Positions 34,442-42,961 of a DNA stretch of 64,000 bases are shown here, one piece after another (the stretch's first letter is position 1; every line of letters starts with the position of its first letter). Position numbers and translations under genes: made by a program. Origin of the DNA: CATOSP01 sp965216155 (GTDB lineage Bacteria; Chloroflexota; Dehalococcoidia; Lucifugimonadales; UBA3495); contig CBDCFD010000006.1 in NCBI GenBank assembly GCA_965216155.1, positions 806,001-870,000 of the forward strand, written 5' to 3'. The notes beneath the pieces are model-generated. The model did no database searches. It had not been told where the DNA came from and was given only the letters and a program-made list of their open reading frames with translations.

Positions 34442-34585
34442 AACCCGAATCCACCGAACGACCGCGTGTGGGAGGCCTGCCGAAAAAGCAAAAGGGTGCG
34501 CCTCTGAATCTAGGATAATGGTTTTGGAACAGAAAACCGGTCCCGGAAAAGGAGCACCCTTTTGCTCCTTCGGTGGATTCGGGCT
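34442..34585. repeat. 144-bp MITE derived from IS1380
   Basis: Ends AACCCGAATCCACCGA and TCGGTGGATTCGGGCT, matching the IS1380 at 13852. Inside it are the IS left-end segments (CCTCTGAATCTAGGATAATG and CCGGAAAAGGAGCACCC), joined directly to the right end. It interrupts an epimerase-like gene fragment. Confidence 0.85.
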
Positions 34586-34793
34586 AAAGTTCTCCAACGC
34601 CTGCTCGAACCGCACCCAATAGGTATTGTAGAGAATGCCCGCTCCCTCCATAGACCGGCGCAGGCCGTCCGGTTCTGAGAAGTCCAGAGCAGCCACCTGC
34701 ACTTTCGCTGCGAAGGGGTCAGACCGGTCCGGGCGGTTGGTCAGAGTCCCAACATTGACGCCCTGGTTCAGAAGGTGATGGGTAACGTATTAA
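34586..34793 (-). pseudogene. N-terminal fragment of an NAD(P)-dependent epimerase-like protein
   Basis: Minus strand: YVTHHLLNQGVNVGTLTNRP (first tokens uncertain), DPFAAKVQVAALDFSEPDGL and GAGILYNTYWVRFEQALENF. This is the region after the Rossmann glycine loop in NmrA/NDUFA9-like proteins (R.LT..P, LDF.DP..L, GA..LYNTYWVRF). It is cut on the left by the IS1380-type MITE and lacks its first 15-20 residues on the right. The C-terminal half of a similar protein is found at 6996. Confidence 0.7.
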
Positions 34794-34922
34794 GAAAATT
34801 GCGAAACTCCTTGCTTTGAGAACGAGGGACGGTTTCCATTTTTAACCCACCCCAACCCTTCGCTACTTCCTCCAAAACATCCAAAAACGGAGGCATCCGT
34901 CGCGCACTCGTTGGAGTCAACT

Positions 34923-35387
34923 TCAAACAACAAACAACGCCGCCCGCTCGGCATCCAAAGGATAGATCGTCCATTGCGCGAAGCGAATAGGAGAATACCT
35001 CTGCCGAGGGTTTTCTTCCCACCTTACCTTCCGGAACGAGCAGCCCCAGGTCAAACCCGCGGCCCCTCCATCATAATACGGCGAGCCTACAAACTCCCCT
35101 ATGCCGACGTATCTCAACACACCAGCCCGGGCGATTACAACATCGCCCTCGTCAACACCGAACCAAAAATGCGCCAACATCCCCTCACCGGGATCTCCCC
35201 AGTCCGGGTCGGCATAGCTCTCCCACAACCATTTCAGGTGCTCCCTCGACTCAGGAGCCTCACCCAGGTCCCACCCAATGGAGATAACTCCATGCTCAAG
35301 GTCGTACTCCCAGCACCTCCGGTAAATCGCCGCTTTAACTCCCCGAGGACCGTACTCCGCGGGGGCCATCACCCAGGTTCCAGCCAT
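34923..35387 (-). CDS. Unrecognised 154-residue protein, possibly PUA/EVE-like
   Basis: The ATG at 35387 follows AAGGAGG with 6-base spacing, so translation is likely. Sequence features: VISIGWDLGEAPESREHLKWLW, then FWFGVDEGDVVIARAGVLRYVGIGEFVGSPYY. The last is a GD.V.ar.G...yvGiGE pattern seen in PUA-like domains, including EVE and the restriction-linked modules that sense modified bases. The C-terminus (RFAQWTIYPLDAERAALF) is plain. No neighbours help: MITEs and an epimerase stub on one side, an IS630 on the other. Fold assignment is a weak inference. Confidence 0.55.
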   Translation of the reverse strand: MAGTWVMAPAEYGPRGVKAAIYRRCWEYDLEHGVISIGWDLGEAPESREHLKWLWESYADPDWGDPGEGMLAHFWFGVDEGDVVIARAGVLRYVGIGEFVGSPYYDGGAAGLTWGCSFRKVRWEENPRQRYSPIRFAQWTIYPLDAERAALFVV

Positions 35388-35750
35388 ACCGTTCCTCCTT
35401 AAGCCCCATCACTGAAGGGACCGTCACGCCCATCGTCGTCACCTCTATGCTGAACCCGGCCCAATCGGCACAGGCGGAAGCGGCGGGAGTGACCACCTTC
35501 GTCATGCCCTACCCATGAACCGGGCCGGATGCCCAGCAGTCCCCCCAAGGAAGGGGTCTCCGTGCAGTAGGGAGAACTGTGGACAGGAACAATCTGCGTC
35601 CCAGAAAGAGGATGGCATGATCGGCACAACGGCGAACTCCTAGACCAGGCCGAGACCCAGGGTTGCGAACTGATCGTCACCGCTCAGCAGCAGGAATTTC
35701 CATCCACCGATTCCTGGGAAACCATCCCCTGCATATGTAGAGTCTATTAC
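35388..35750. other. Stretch without a recognised gene
   Basis: A short plus-strand open piece at about 35403-35516 (PITEGTVTPIVVTSMLNP...FVMPYP) reads like the end of a protein but has no start and no family match. The remainder holds nothing I can name. Confidence 0.3.
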
Positions 35751-36800
35751 TCAGTCAACCGTAAAATCGGAAGGGTAAAGGCGGTGAAGTTTGGTTCGTG
35801 CGTCCCGGGTGTTGAACCGCCAGTTGATGGTGGCCCTGGCGGCGTTGCGCTCCTTGACCAGAGCATCGACTTCCCTCCTGAGGGCCTCCTCGCCGGAGAG
35901 CCGCTGCTTCAGGCAGGAGCGGGACAGGACGCTGAACTCGATCTCCGCCATCCCTTCGACAAGCTCAGGACAGGATTCAACCAACTCCCGTGCTTGGGCG
36001 TGTAATGAAACTCCAGCCGCCTGGCAATCCTCCGGGCTTCCTCAGCCGGGAAAGTCTCGTACAGCGATGCCCGGCGATGGGTATTCAGATTGTCCAAGAC
36101 AACCCTTACCACCTCGGCTTCCGGGTAGGCTTCATCCGCCAGCCAGCGCATCCGGCGGGCGAAGTCTCGCATCGTGCGCCGCTCCGTGACCGCTACCTCT
36201 CGCCAACCCGCCAAGGGCTCGCAGGCCAAGAACAGGTTGCGGGTACCCTCCCGCCGGTATTCGTAGTCCTGCCGCAGCGGAAGTCCCGGCCGGGGCGGCA
36301 GAGCGGGCTGGGTCTCCGCCAACAACTGGGGGGATGTCTCGTCAAAGCAAACCACCGGACGTTGGGGATCATAGGGTTCGGCGTAGAGATCCAGGACATC
36401 ATCCATGTTAGCCACAAATTCCGCGCTCACCTTGGGAATGCACCACTCCTTCTTCTGCCACGGCTTGAGGGCGTTTTTTTGAGACGCTGGCGCACCCCCT
36501 CGTGGGACATGGAGGGCGTCAGCCCCAACTCGACCACCTTCCCGGCCAGCAGACGCAGGGTCCAGTGGTCATGCCCTTCCGGCGGCGGGCTGCAGGCCAA
36601 AGCAATCAGGTGGGCTTCGCCCCGGTCGTCCAACTTCCGGGGCCGGTTGGCCTGGGGCCGGTCCTGCAAAACCCTCTCCAACCCTTCTTCGGCAAAGCGC
36701 TGCTTGACCCGGTATACGGTGCTCAGGGCCACATCCAAAGCTTCGGCCACTTGGGGTGCCGCCCAACCGTCGTCGCTCTTTAGGAGAATCCGCGCTCTAG
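35751..36800 (-). pseudogene. IS630 transposase copy, 5' truncated, with hairpin insertion
   Basis: Minus strand. orfA begins inside the protein (ARARILLKSDDGWAAPQVAEALDVALSTVYR); about 40 N-terminal residues are missing, with the break at or near a CTAG at 36794. The run of seven A (T7 on this strand, 36474-36480) again marks the shift into orfB (KNALKPWQKKEWCIPKVSAEF). orfB has CFDETSPQLLAE, DYEYRREGTRN, VLDNLNTHRRASLYE and HYTPKHGSWLN. A 23-bp hairpin at 35952 breaks the frame before MAEIEFSVLSRSCL and the C-terminus. It is more similar to copy 2 (19687) than to copy 1. Terminal repeats could not be assigned. Confidence 0.85.
35952..35974. repeat. Hairpin insertion element, 23 bp, CCTTCGACAAGCTCAGG type
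   Basis: Core CCTTCGACAAGCTCAGG with tail ACAGG, at exactly the WLN|MAEIE junction used by another hairpin in the copy at 3645. A repeat of this core is known to me as common in several bacterial genomes. Confidence 0.78.
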
Positions 36801-36948
36801 CAGGCTGCTGAACAAAAGTGTTCACGTCCGGAATCGACGGGTCAAGTCGTTGATGCCCGGGTCCTGTTGGAGGAAATTGTGCCGTTCACACGGGACTTTC
36901 AGCCCCTTCGGCTTCGCGGACCGGCCCTCTTGGGGGCACCGGGCATAG

Positions 36949-37090
36949 CTAGTGTGGTGCATCCGTAGTTCATTGGAAAATAAAGTGGCAGTCCACGTTG
37001 ATCTTTGCTCTAGTTCCAGCAAGAATCCGGTTTCCTGTCCTTTCAGAAAGCTTCCGATTTATGCGGCGAACTACGGATACAGGACACTAG
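36949..37090. repeat. MITE of the IS630 (21057) type, 142 bp, copy 2
   Basis: Same sequence as 20919-21060, read base by base with no difference seen. Its last CTAG (37087-37090) is followed by ACTGCAACGACGG, an end like that of the IS701 element at 48249. Confidence 0.87.
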
Positions 37091-37420
37091 TACTGCAACG
37101 ACGGATTTAGGTCAGGAAACCGGAAGCACGCTCAGTCCCTTCGTAGATGTACATCTCCAGCCAGTGTTGCAGCCTCTGCGGTACGTATCATTGCCGAAGC
37201 AACGCGTCACGCCGTCGTTGTAAAACTAGGCCCAAGGGTGCCACCGTGTCCGGAGCTTTACAAGGAAGCGATCCGACACTGTCTGACAGATGGGCCCTGA
37301 GATTTCGTGAAATGGTGGGCGCGGCATCCATCCGTAGGTCGGTCCAATTCTAACTGCGCTAGCGCGACGTGATTCAATATCGTAGGTTCAAGTTCGTTTT
37401 ACTGAGAAACTCCTCGACCG
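37091..37420. other. Stretch with a solitary IS701-like end
   Basis: It begins (with CTAG 37087) as CTAGTACTGCAACGACGG, similar to the CTAGTATTACAACGACGG of the IS701 at 48249. No transposase follows. No other gene was recognised. Confidence 0.4.
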
Positions 37421-37694
37421 TCACCCTATTGTCGGGCATCCACTTCGTTTGACCACTGTTCGAGCCCCCTCGTTGAGAAAGTAACGACCAAAAACGCGGA
37501 CATCGCTCGTCTTGCTTGCCCTGTATATCTCATATAGCCATCGAATCAAAGATCGGAATAACTCGGGTTCTTCCGAGTAGCTCACGCGTTCTGCATTCCG
37601 GGTCGGCCCGGAAGATTCCCACTTGGAAGGTCTGGGTCTCCGCCTTGTCTGCCCGGAACATGGCGATTGCCCGGTCGAACTCTGGTGAGGCCAT
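37421..37694 (-). pseudogene. Unrecognised ORF with a probable frameshift
   Basis: From the ATG at 37694 the minus strand reads MASPEFDRAIAMFRADKAET and FQVGIFRADPECR. A better continuation is then in another frame (NAERVSYSEEPELFRSLIRW ... DVRVFGRYFLNEGARTVV) to a stop at 37421. The IS5 element sits 7 bp before the ATG and would separate it from any promoter. No family recognised. Confidence 0.3.
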
Positions 37695-37701
37695 AACCTA
37701 A

Positions 37702-38915
37702 GGATACTCTGAACAAGTCTGTTTGTTTGTGGCATAGTATGGGTGGAACAGCCGGTGCCGGACGGAGTGAGAATTGATGGACCAGCCAACTTTTGCCGAC
37801 CTGGAATACCAGGGCAAGAAACGCAAGACCCGCCGGGAGCTGTTCCTGCAGCGCATGGACGGCCTGATTCCCTGGCAGAGGCTGGAGCAGCGCATCCGGC
37901 CGGTATATCCCAAGCCGGGCAACGGCCGACGGCCTTACCCGCTGCCGGTGATGCTGCGGATTCACTGCGTGCAGTTGTTCTACAACTTGAGCGACCCCGG
38001 CATGGAGGATTTGCTCTACGAGGCCGAATCAGTCAGGCGTTTCGCCGGCCTGAGCCTATCGGAAGCACTGCCCGACGAGACCACTATCCTGAACTTCCGC
38101 CACCTCCTGGAGCGGCACGAACTGGGCAGAAGCCTGCTAGATGAGATCAACGCCCACCTGGAGTCCCAAGGACTGCGGCTGCGGGAGGGGACCATCGTGG
38201 ACGACGCCAGTATCATCGAGTCTCCATCATCCACCAAGAACCGGGCTGGTGAGCGGGACCCGGAGATGCATCAGACGAAGAAAGGGAACCAGTGGCATTT
38301 CGGGATGAAGGCGCACATCGGGGTGGATTCCGAAACCGGGATAGTGCACAGTCTGAGCACCACGGCAGCCAATGTCCACGACGTGACCGAGGCGCACAAT
38401 CTGCTGCACGGCGGGGAGACTCGGGTGTGGTGCGATGCCGGGTATCAGGGAGTCCACAAGCGGTATGAGAACCTGGGCCGTGGGGTGGAATGGCAGGTGG
38501 CGATGCGTCCGGGAAAACGGCGGAAACTCGACCCTGAGAGTTCGGAAGCGATGGCGGAAAAGCGCAAAGCATCGGTGAGGGCCAAGGTGGAGCACCCGTT
38601 CCTGAAGGTGAAGCGGATATTTGGCTACGCCAAGGTGCGCTACCGGGGACTGGCGAAGAACACCGAACGTCTGGCGCTGTTATTCGGACTGGGCAACCTG
38701 CTGACGGCGGAGGGGCAACTGACAGGCTGACATGGGCGCCGTGGGTCCAAACCCGTCCGTGGGCCGCCGGCAGGGCCGGTCAAACCCGCAACGGCCCCGA
38801 TGGAGCGAAATGGGAGGGTGGCCACTCACCAAAACGGCCCAAAGGCAGGGAATTTCCGCGGAAACTCCCCCGGCAACCGCCAGAAAAGCCATAGCCGCTC
38901 TTTTTCAGAGGTTCC
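37702..38915 (+). mobile_element. IS5-family element, intact, CTAA target duplication
   Basis: Ends GGATACTCTGAACAAG and, inverted, GGAACCTCTGAAAAAG. The flanking CTAA at 37698 and 38916 is the 4-bp YTAR duplication expected for this family. Confidence 0.83.
37777..38730 (+). CDS. IS5-family transposase, intact
   Basis: 317 residues from the ATG at 37777 (GGAG nine bases upstream). N-terminal part: RRELFLQRMDGLIPWQRLEQ and YPLPVMLRIHCVQLFYNLSDPGMEDLLYE, the IS5 DUF772 region, with DETTILNFRHLLERHELG. Catalytic core: TIVDDASIIESPSSTKN (Asp), VWCDAGYQGVHKRYEN (Asp) and VRAKVEHPFLKVKRIFGYAKVRYRGL (Glu in the E.R/K-type motif). C-terminal KNTERLALLFGLGNLL. No lesion seen; together with clear ends it is probably active. 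Confidence 0.93.
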   Translation: MDQPTFADLEYQGKKRKTRRELFLQRMDGLIPWQRLEQRIRPVYPKPGNGRRPYPLPVMLRIHCVQLFYNLSDPGMEDLLYEAESVRRFAGLSLSEALPDETTILNFRHLLERHELGRSLLDEINAHLESQGLRLREGTIVDDASIIESPSSTKNRAGERDPEMHQTKKGNQWHFGMKAHIGVDSETGIVHSLSTTAANVHDVTEAHNLLHGGETRVWCDAGYQGVHKRYENLGRGVEWQVAMRPGKRRKLDPESSEAMAEKRKASVRAKVEHPFLKVKRIFGYAKVRYRGLAKNTERLALLFGLGNLLTAEGQLTG

Positions 38916-38992
38916 CTAAACCCCCGCTCAAGAATTTCATCGTTGCAAGATGCCGCTGCTGGGGCGCCTCGGCCGACTTACCTGAGACGGCG

Positions 38993-40018
38993 CTATCCCG
39001 GCAACTCCACGATAGATATCCAGCACGGCCCGTTACCCAATGGGACTGTCTCCGACAAGGTTAGCGAGCCGGAATCGGGATTGACGCTGAATATGGCCAT
39101 CTGGCCCGAATCCTGGCCGGCCGAGTAGATGTACCGGTCCCCGGGGCCAAGGCACAGCGCGTTGGGTCTTGCCTCTGAAGAAACGATGCCGTTGGAGGCC
39201 AATTCGCCGGTGCTAGTGTCCACCGTGTAACAGGCGATGCTGTCATGGCCCCGGTTGGGCGCGTAAAGAAACCCGCCTGCCCCGGTGATCTGAATCTGGG
39301 AGCAGGTGTTCCTCTCGTCAAAGCCTTCTGGAGGAAGAGTGGTAATGGTCTGGAAGATCGATAGCCTTCCCGCCGCGGTGTCAAGGCGGTAGCCGCTCAC
39401 GCTGCACCCCTGCTCGTTGGAGAAGTAGAGGACGTCCAGGGAAGGATGAAAGCAGAAGTGACGAGGCCCCAGGAATTCCTCCAGTTCCACCATCGCCGGA
39501 GAGTTGGGAGTGATATGGCCCGTGTCCTGGTCGAACTTGAATTGCCAGATCTGGTTGGGGCCGTTTCCCGCGATGTGAGGAACGAAAGCGTAGCTGTTGG
39601 TCGGGTCGGTCTGCATCGCGTGAGCCCCGGTCGCCGTTTCCAGCGATACGACTGGGGCTCCTCCCACCGACCCGTCGTCCCCGATGGGGTGCACAGCCAC
39701 GCGTGCTCCCTGGTAATAAGATGACAGCACGAACCTGCCCCTCCGGTCCGTGTTGACGTAGACCGGCCACGAGTCCAGCGGCACCGTCCCCGTCTGCGTG
39801 AGGCCTCCGTCGGATTGATCGATCCTGAAGCTGGTCAGCTGAGGGGTTTCCCGGGTTCCGCAATACAGGTGATTGCGGTCGGGACTGACCGCCAGGGTGA
39901 ACGGCCCGCCGGGGACAGCCACGTCGCGCTGGTGCGTGAGACCTCCGCTTTCGGGGTCCACGGTAAAGACTGAAATCTTGTTGTCCTCGTTCACGGCAAC
40001 ATACATGTAGTAGGGCAT
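38993..40018 (-). CDS. Lactonase family (6-phosphogluconol-lactonase-like) beta-propeller
   Basis: 341 residues, the usual size of a seven-bladed Pgl/YbhE-type propeller. Repeated blades read ISVFTVDPESGGLTHQRDV, VSPDRNHLYCGTRETPQLTS, HAMQTDPTNSYAFVPHIAGN, FCFHPSLDVLYFSNEQGCSV and GPGDRYIYSAGQDSGQMAIF. The H/D-P-N/S pattern and the GPRHFCFHP histidine correspond to the active face of this family. A GAGGGA site precedes the ATG at 40018. The upstream alpha/beta hydrolase gene, 18 bp away, is broken, so the transcript may have lost its first gene. Lactone substrate unknown. Confidence 0.92.
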   Translation of the reverse strand: MPYYMYVAVNEDNKISVFTVDPESGGLTHQRDVAVPGGPFTLAVSPDRNHLYCGTRETPQLTSFRIDQSDGGLTQTGTVPLDSWPVYVNTDRRGRFVLSSYYQGARVAVHPIGDDGSVGGAPVVSLETATGAHAMQTDPTNSYAFVPHIAGNGPNQIWQFKFDQDTGHITPNSPAMVELEEFLGPRHFCFHPSLDVLYFSNEQGCSVSGYRLDTAAGRLSIFQTITTLPPEGFDERNTCSQIQITGAGGFLYAPNRGHDSIACYTVDTSTGELASNGIVSSEARPNALCLGPGDRYIYSAGQDSGQMAIFSVNPDSGSLTLSETVPLGNGPCWISIVELPG

Positions 40019-40036
40019 AATTCCCTCCTTAAATGG

Positions 40037-40839
40037 TCAGCGAAGCGAGAAACTCCCGTGTCGGTTGGGTGCACCACTCCGGTGGATGGCGTTGATGCCG
40101 TGGCCCAGGCCGGGACAGACCGCCAGCCGACAATCCGGCAACTGCTCGGCCATGAACCGCTGTGCTGATCCAGGGTCGAAGTGGGCGATTCCTCTCCCAC
40201 CAGAAGCAGCGTCGGAGTTTCGACCTCCTTCAGGTAGGGGCTGAAGTCCAACGTATCAAGGTATGCCTGGAGGCTCCGCCCGATGGAGGAAGACATCCGG
40301 TCCATTTCGGCGATGTACCAGTCTATCAGTCCCTGAGGCGCCACCCTGGTGTCCAGCCGGTGTTGATGGTGGCGGTGGACCAAGCCCCCACGCTCCGGCT
40401 CAGGGCGTCGTTCGTGTCCCCTCCCCAGCCGGACCGCTCCCTGCTCGGCAGCCGCAGGGGGTGTTGCACAGCACCAGCGCCCGGACCCGCTCGGGGTGCT
40501 TGTGGGCGAAGTTCAGTCCGAGAATTCCCCCGCAGGATTCTCCCACATACACCACATCCTCTATACTCAGGTGGTCGAGGATGCTGCTCAGGTCATCGAC
40601 AAAGATGTCCAGGGAAGGCTCGAATTGGTCCTCATCAATGACGGACCCGCCCATGCCTCGCACATCGGGGCGCAGGACACGGAATTCACCCGACAGCAAG
40701 GGTACCCAGTTGTGCCAGACTTGCCGCTCAGGGAGAACCCGTGCTGCAACAGCATGGTCGGCGCGGACTGCCACGAATTGGCGAAATCATCGTCGTAATA
40801 GGGCAGTTCCACTCCGGAACCGGCGCCCAGAAAAGGCAT
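40037..40839 (-). pseudogene. Alpha/beta hydrolase, several frameshifts
   Basis: From the ATG at 40839: LGAGSGVELPYYDDDF and TMLLQHGF (oxyanion-hole HG). A 1-bp shift near 40740 leads to ERQVWHNWVPLLSGEFRVLRPDVRGMGGS and the nucleophile elbow VVYVGESCGGILGLNFAHKHPE (GxSxG with Cys after Ser). Another shift near 40390 leads to QGLIDWYIAEMDRMSSSIG and FSPYLKEVETPTLLLVGEESP. A third (about 40165) is needed to reach the end PGLGHGINAIH (catalytic His). All pieces fit one 270-residue hydrolase; the gene is decayed. Confidence 0.82.
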
Positions 40840-40922
40840 GGCTGCGCCTCCGATAGGTCAGCACCGTAAAGGGTTGCCATCTTTAGGTCTGAGTAGGCTT
40901 TGCTCCAAAAGTCCTGATTTAG

Positions 40923-41590
40923 GCTGACATTTGGAACAACTGCCCATTTTGTTCCAAATGTCCTTGATCCCAGAACACGGGCATGATGCCCAACTCGAAC
41001 ATCGACTGAATCAGCACGACGATATTATGGCACAGAATCTTCGCCAAGACCTCATTGACCTGGGCCACCGTGGTCTTGGAGCGGACCGCCCCTCCGAATT
41101 TGGCCTTGACCATCGAGAAGGTAGTTTCGACGTTGGACCGCTTGTGATAGAAGTCCAGGAACTCGGCGCGGTGCAGTTGGTAGAAGTGATAAGCTCTTTC
41201 CCACAGGCTGTCCAGGTTTTGCCCGTCGCGGGGATATGGCAAGGAGTTGGACTTGAACGGGATGTGAGCTGTGCCGCCGACTGCCGCAACTGCGTGTAGG
41301 TTGGCCCGGCTCAGGTAAGCCTTGTCCGCCGACACTTCCCGCACGTCGAACCCACTCGCGGTGGTTTCCACGAAGGGAGCAAGGAACGGCGAATCGTTGG
41401 CCGCAGTTTCGGTCACTTCAACCGCTGTCACGATATTGGTCTTCACGCCGGCATTATATGAGCCTTGATCCAACGGGCTTCCTTCTTCTCCTTGCCCCAC
41501 TTGTGGTCGAACCAGCGGTCGTAGACCGAAGTAGAGAACCCGCTGGAGTCTGCTGCAAAATCGGTCTCCACTCCCTTCAGGGGCAGGGCG
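40923..41590 (-). pseudogene. DDE transposase fragment (C-terminal part), frameshifted
   Basis: Minus strand: FAADSSGFSTSVYDRWFDHKWGKEKKEARWIKAHIM (part), then one G missing near 41450, then AGVKTNIVTAVEVTETAAND, VSADKAYLSRANL and FYHKRSNVETTFSMVKAKFGG. The D-S-GFS, DKAY and E motifs are those of IS4/IS5-like DDE_Tnp_1 transposases. The N-terminal half is missing; the sequence joins an alcohol dehydrogenase stub at about 41590. Confidence 0.75.
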
Positions 41591-41792
41591 ACTTCTTGTA
41601 CGACACCCATGTTTTCATGGCCGAAGATGATTCCGGGCTGCGCTGCCGTCCGCCCCTGTACATGTGCAAGTCCGAGCCACAGATACAAGAGGAAGTGATC
41701 TTCACGATCACATCGTTGGGGTGTTGCAGCTCCGGGTCTGGCACATTTTCCGCGGCGATACTGAATGGGGCCTGGTAAACAACTGCTTTCAT
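41590..41792 (-). pseudogene. Zn-dependent alcohol dehydrogenase, N-terminal stub
   Basis: From the ATG at 41792: MKAVVYQAPFSIAAENVPDP, VIVKITSSCICGSDLHMYRG. A shift follows and then GRTAAQPGIIFGHENMGVVQEV. CxxCGSDxHxYxG and GHEnmGvV are the catalytic-zinc cysteine and GHE motifs of MDR alcohol/formaldehyde dehydrogenases. The remaining 75% is missing, replaced by the transposase fragment. Confidence 0.8.
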
Positions 41793-41837
41793 AACAAACC
41801 CCTCCTTGGCTTACAGGGGTCTTCTATCGTAGGTCTT

Positions 41838-42158
41838 TTATGAGACGCTCCTCTCGGCTAGCTTCTCCGGTGTGACCAGCTCGTAGAACTCGATCTCGTA
41901 GGAGTCGAGCTGGGCCTGCATCTCGGCGTTCAGAGTCCGTACCACCTCGGGGACCTGGGAAGGCCAGTTGGGCTCGATGGTCGCCTGGGTCCACTCAGCA
42001 TAGGCCACGTTGGGAGTTCCCGGCAGGTCCTGGGACACATACACTTGTGCCTTGGGCCGGCCATTCTCCTCGTAGGCGGCGCATATTTTGATCAGCAGGT
42101 TGGCAACCTGCCATACCTTCCCCGGCTGCGCTTTGGCGGTTCTTCTGATGACGTACAT
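41838..42158 (-). CDS. Small ABM/NIPSNAP-like dimeric barrel protein
   Basis: 106 residues from the ATG at 42158, with GGAG eight bases upstream. MYVIRRTAKAQPGKVWQVANLLIKI opens with a strand and a long helix. Then come strand-turn-strand AQVYVSQDLPGTPNVAYAEW and a second helix (VRTLNAEMQAQLDSYEIEFYELVTPE). This is the ferredoxin-like layout of antibiotic-biosynthesis-monooxygenase and NIPSNAP-type proteins. An upstream in-frame extension to 42362 lacks a ribosome site. Substrate and role not predictable. It lies just after the alcohol dehydrogenase stub on the same strand. Confidence 0.7.
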   Translation of the reverse strand: MYVIRRTAKAQPGKVWQVANLLIKICAAYEENGRPKAQVYVSQDLPGTPNVAYAEWTQATIEPNWPSQVPEVVRTLNAEMQAQLDSYEIEFYELVTPEKLAERSVS

Positions 42159-42367
42159 GGCTACTTCTCCTTTTTGTAATGCGACCTGGATTAAAACGGC
42201 CCTGGCTTTCGTTCCGCTATATTCGTCACTCCCTTTCCCCAACTTTGATAGCAAAAACCATCTGATTCTTGGGCTAACGGTTCCGGAGAGTTGCCGCGTC
42301 CGCCCATCGAAAGGAAGTCCCTTTGGCGATTGGAACAGCTTAATATCTGCCCGTGCGAGCATGGGAA

Positions 42368-42396
42368 ACTAAACCAAAGCCAAGTGGCATCTACTG
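42368..42396. repeat. Half copy of the 154-bp MITE (left end only)
   Basis: ACTAAACCAAAGCCAAGTGG followed by CATCTAC matches the left end of copies A-C for about 28 bases, then diverges. No right end was found nearby. Confidence 0.55.
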
Positions 42397-42489
42397 GCGC
42401 GGGTCTCTGGCGGGAGGGTCATGGAGCGTCTAACTCTTCTTCCAGAACTGCCGCCATCCTCTCGTTGATCGCAGGTCCGCCACCATCGA

Positions 42490-42804
42490 CTACGCCGGCT
42501 GGTCTGGCGTGCCCGCTGTGTCTGTTGCGGCCGAATCTAGGGCGGGCCTAACCCCAGGGTCGACAGTAACGCCCTGGGTACCGAATAGCTCCCAAGGTCT
42601 GAAGGACTCCACGAAATCCTTGGCTTCTTCGATAGATGGGAACCCCTTCCGGGAGCGGCTCGGGTCGTAGCTAAAAGTCTTCGCCGACGCGTCGATGCCC
42701 CGTTTGGTGTCTCGGAACCCTCCAAGCTCCTCTTCATGGCCGTCGTTTTCGTCACTGAGAATCAGGTTCTCTCCCCTTTTTACCTTTCGCCAATACACTC
42801 TCAT
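42490..42804 (-). CDS. Unrecognised small acidic/basic protein
   Basis: 104 residues from the ATG at 42804, preceded by GAGGAG at eight bases. MRVYWRKVKRGENLILSDEN begins a charged N-terminus; GFPSIEEAKDFVESFRPWEL in the middle is helical. No motif of a known family was recognised. It lies between the small barrel gene and the nitroreductase-like gene, all on the minus strand. Likely translated, function unknown. Confidence 0.5.
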   Translation of the reverse strand: MRVYWRKVKRGENLILSDENDGHEEELGGFRDTKRGIDASAKTFSYDPSRSRKGFPSIEEAKDFVESFRPWELFGTQGVTVDPGVRPALDSAATDTAGTPDQPA

Positions 42805-42961
42805 GCAAAGCACTCCTCGACTCCGGTTTCTAGCTTGACGGTTTTGGGACCTTGATAGTCTCTACTTCTAAAATTTGCTCGCTTGGTCTCGGAGAGGTGT
42901 GTTCTCTCTCCAGGTATGGCAACTCCTCGGCGATGGTCAAGTTCCTTAAGTGGCGTGCCCT

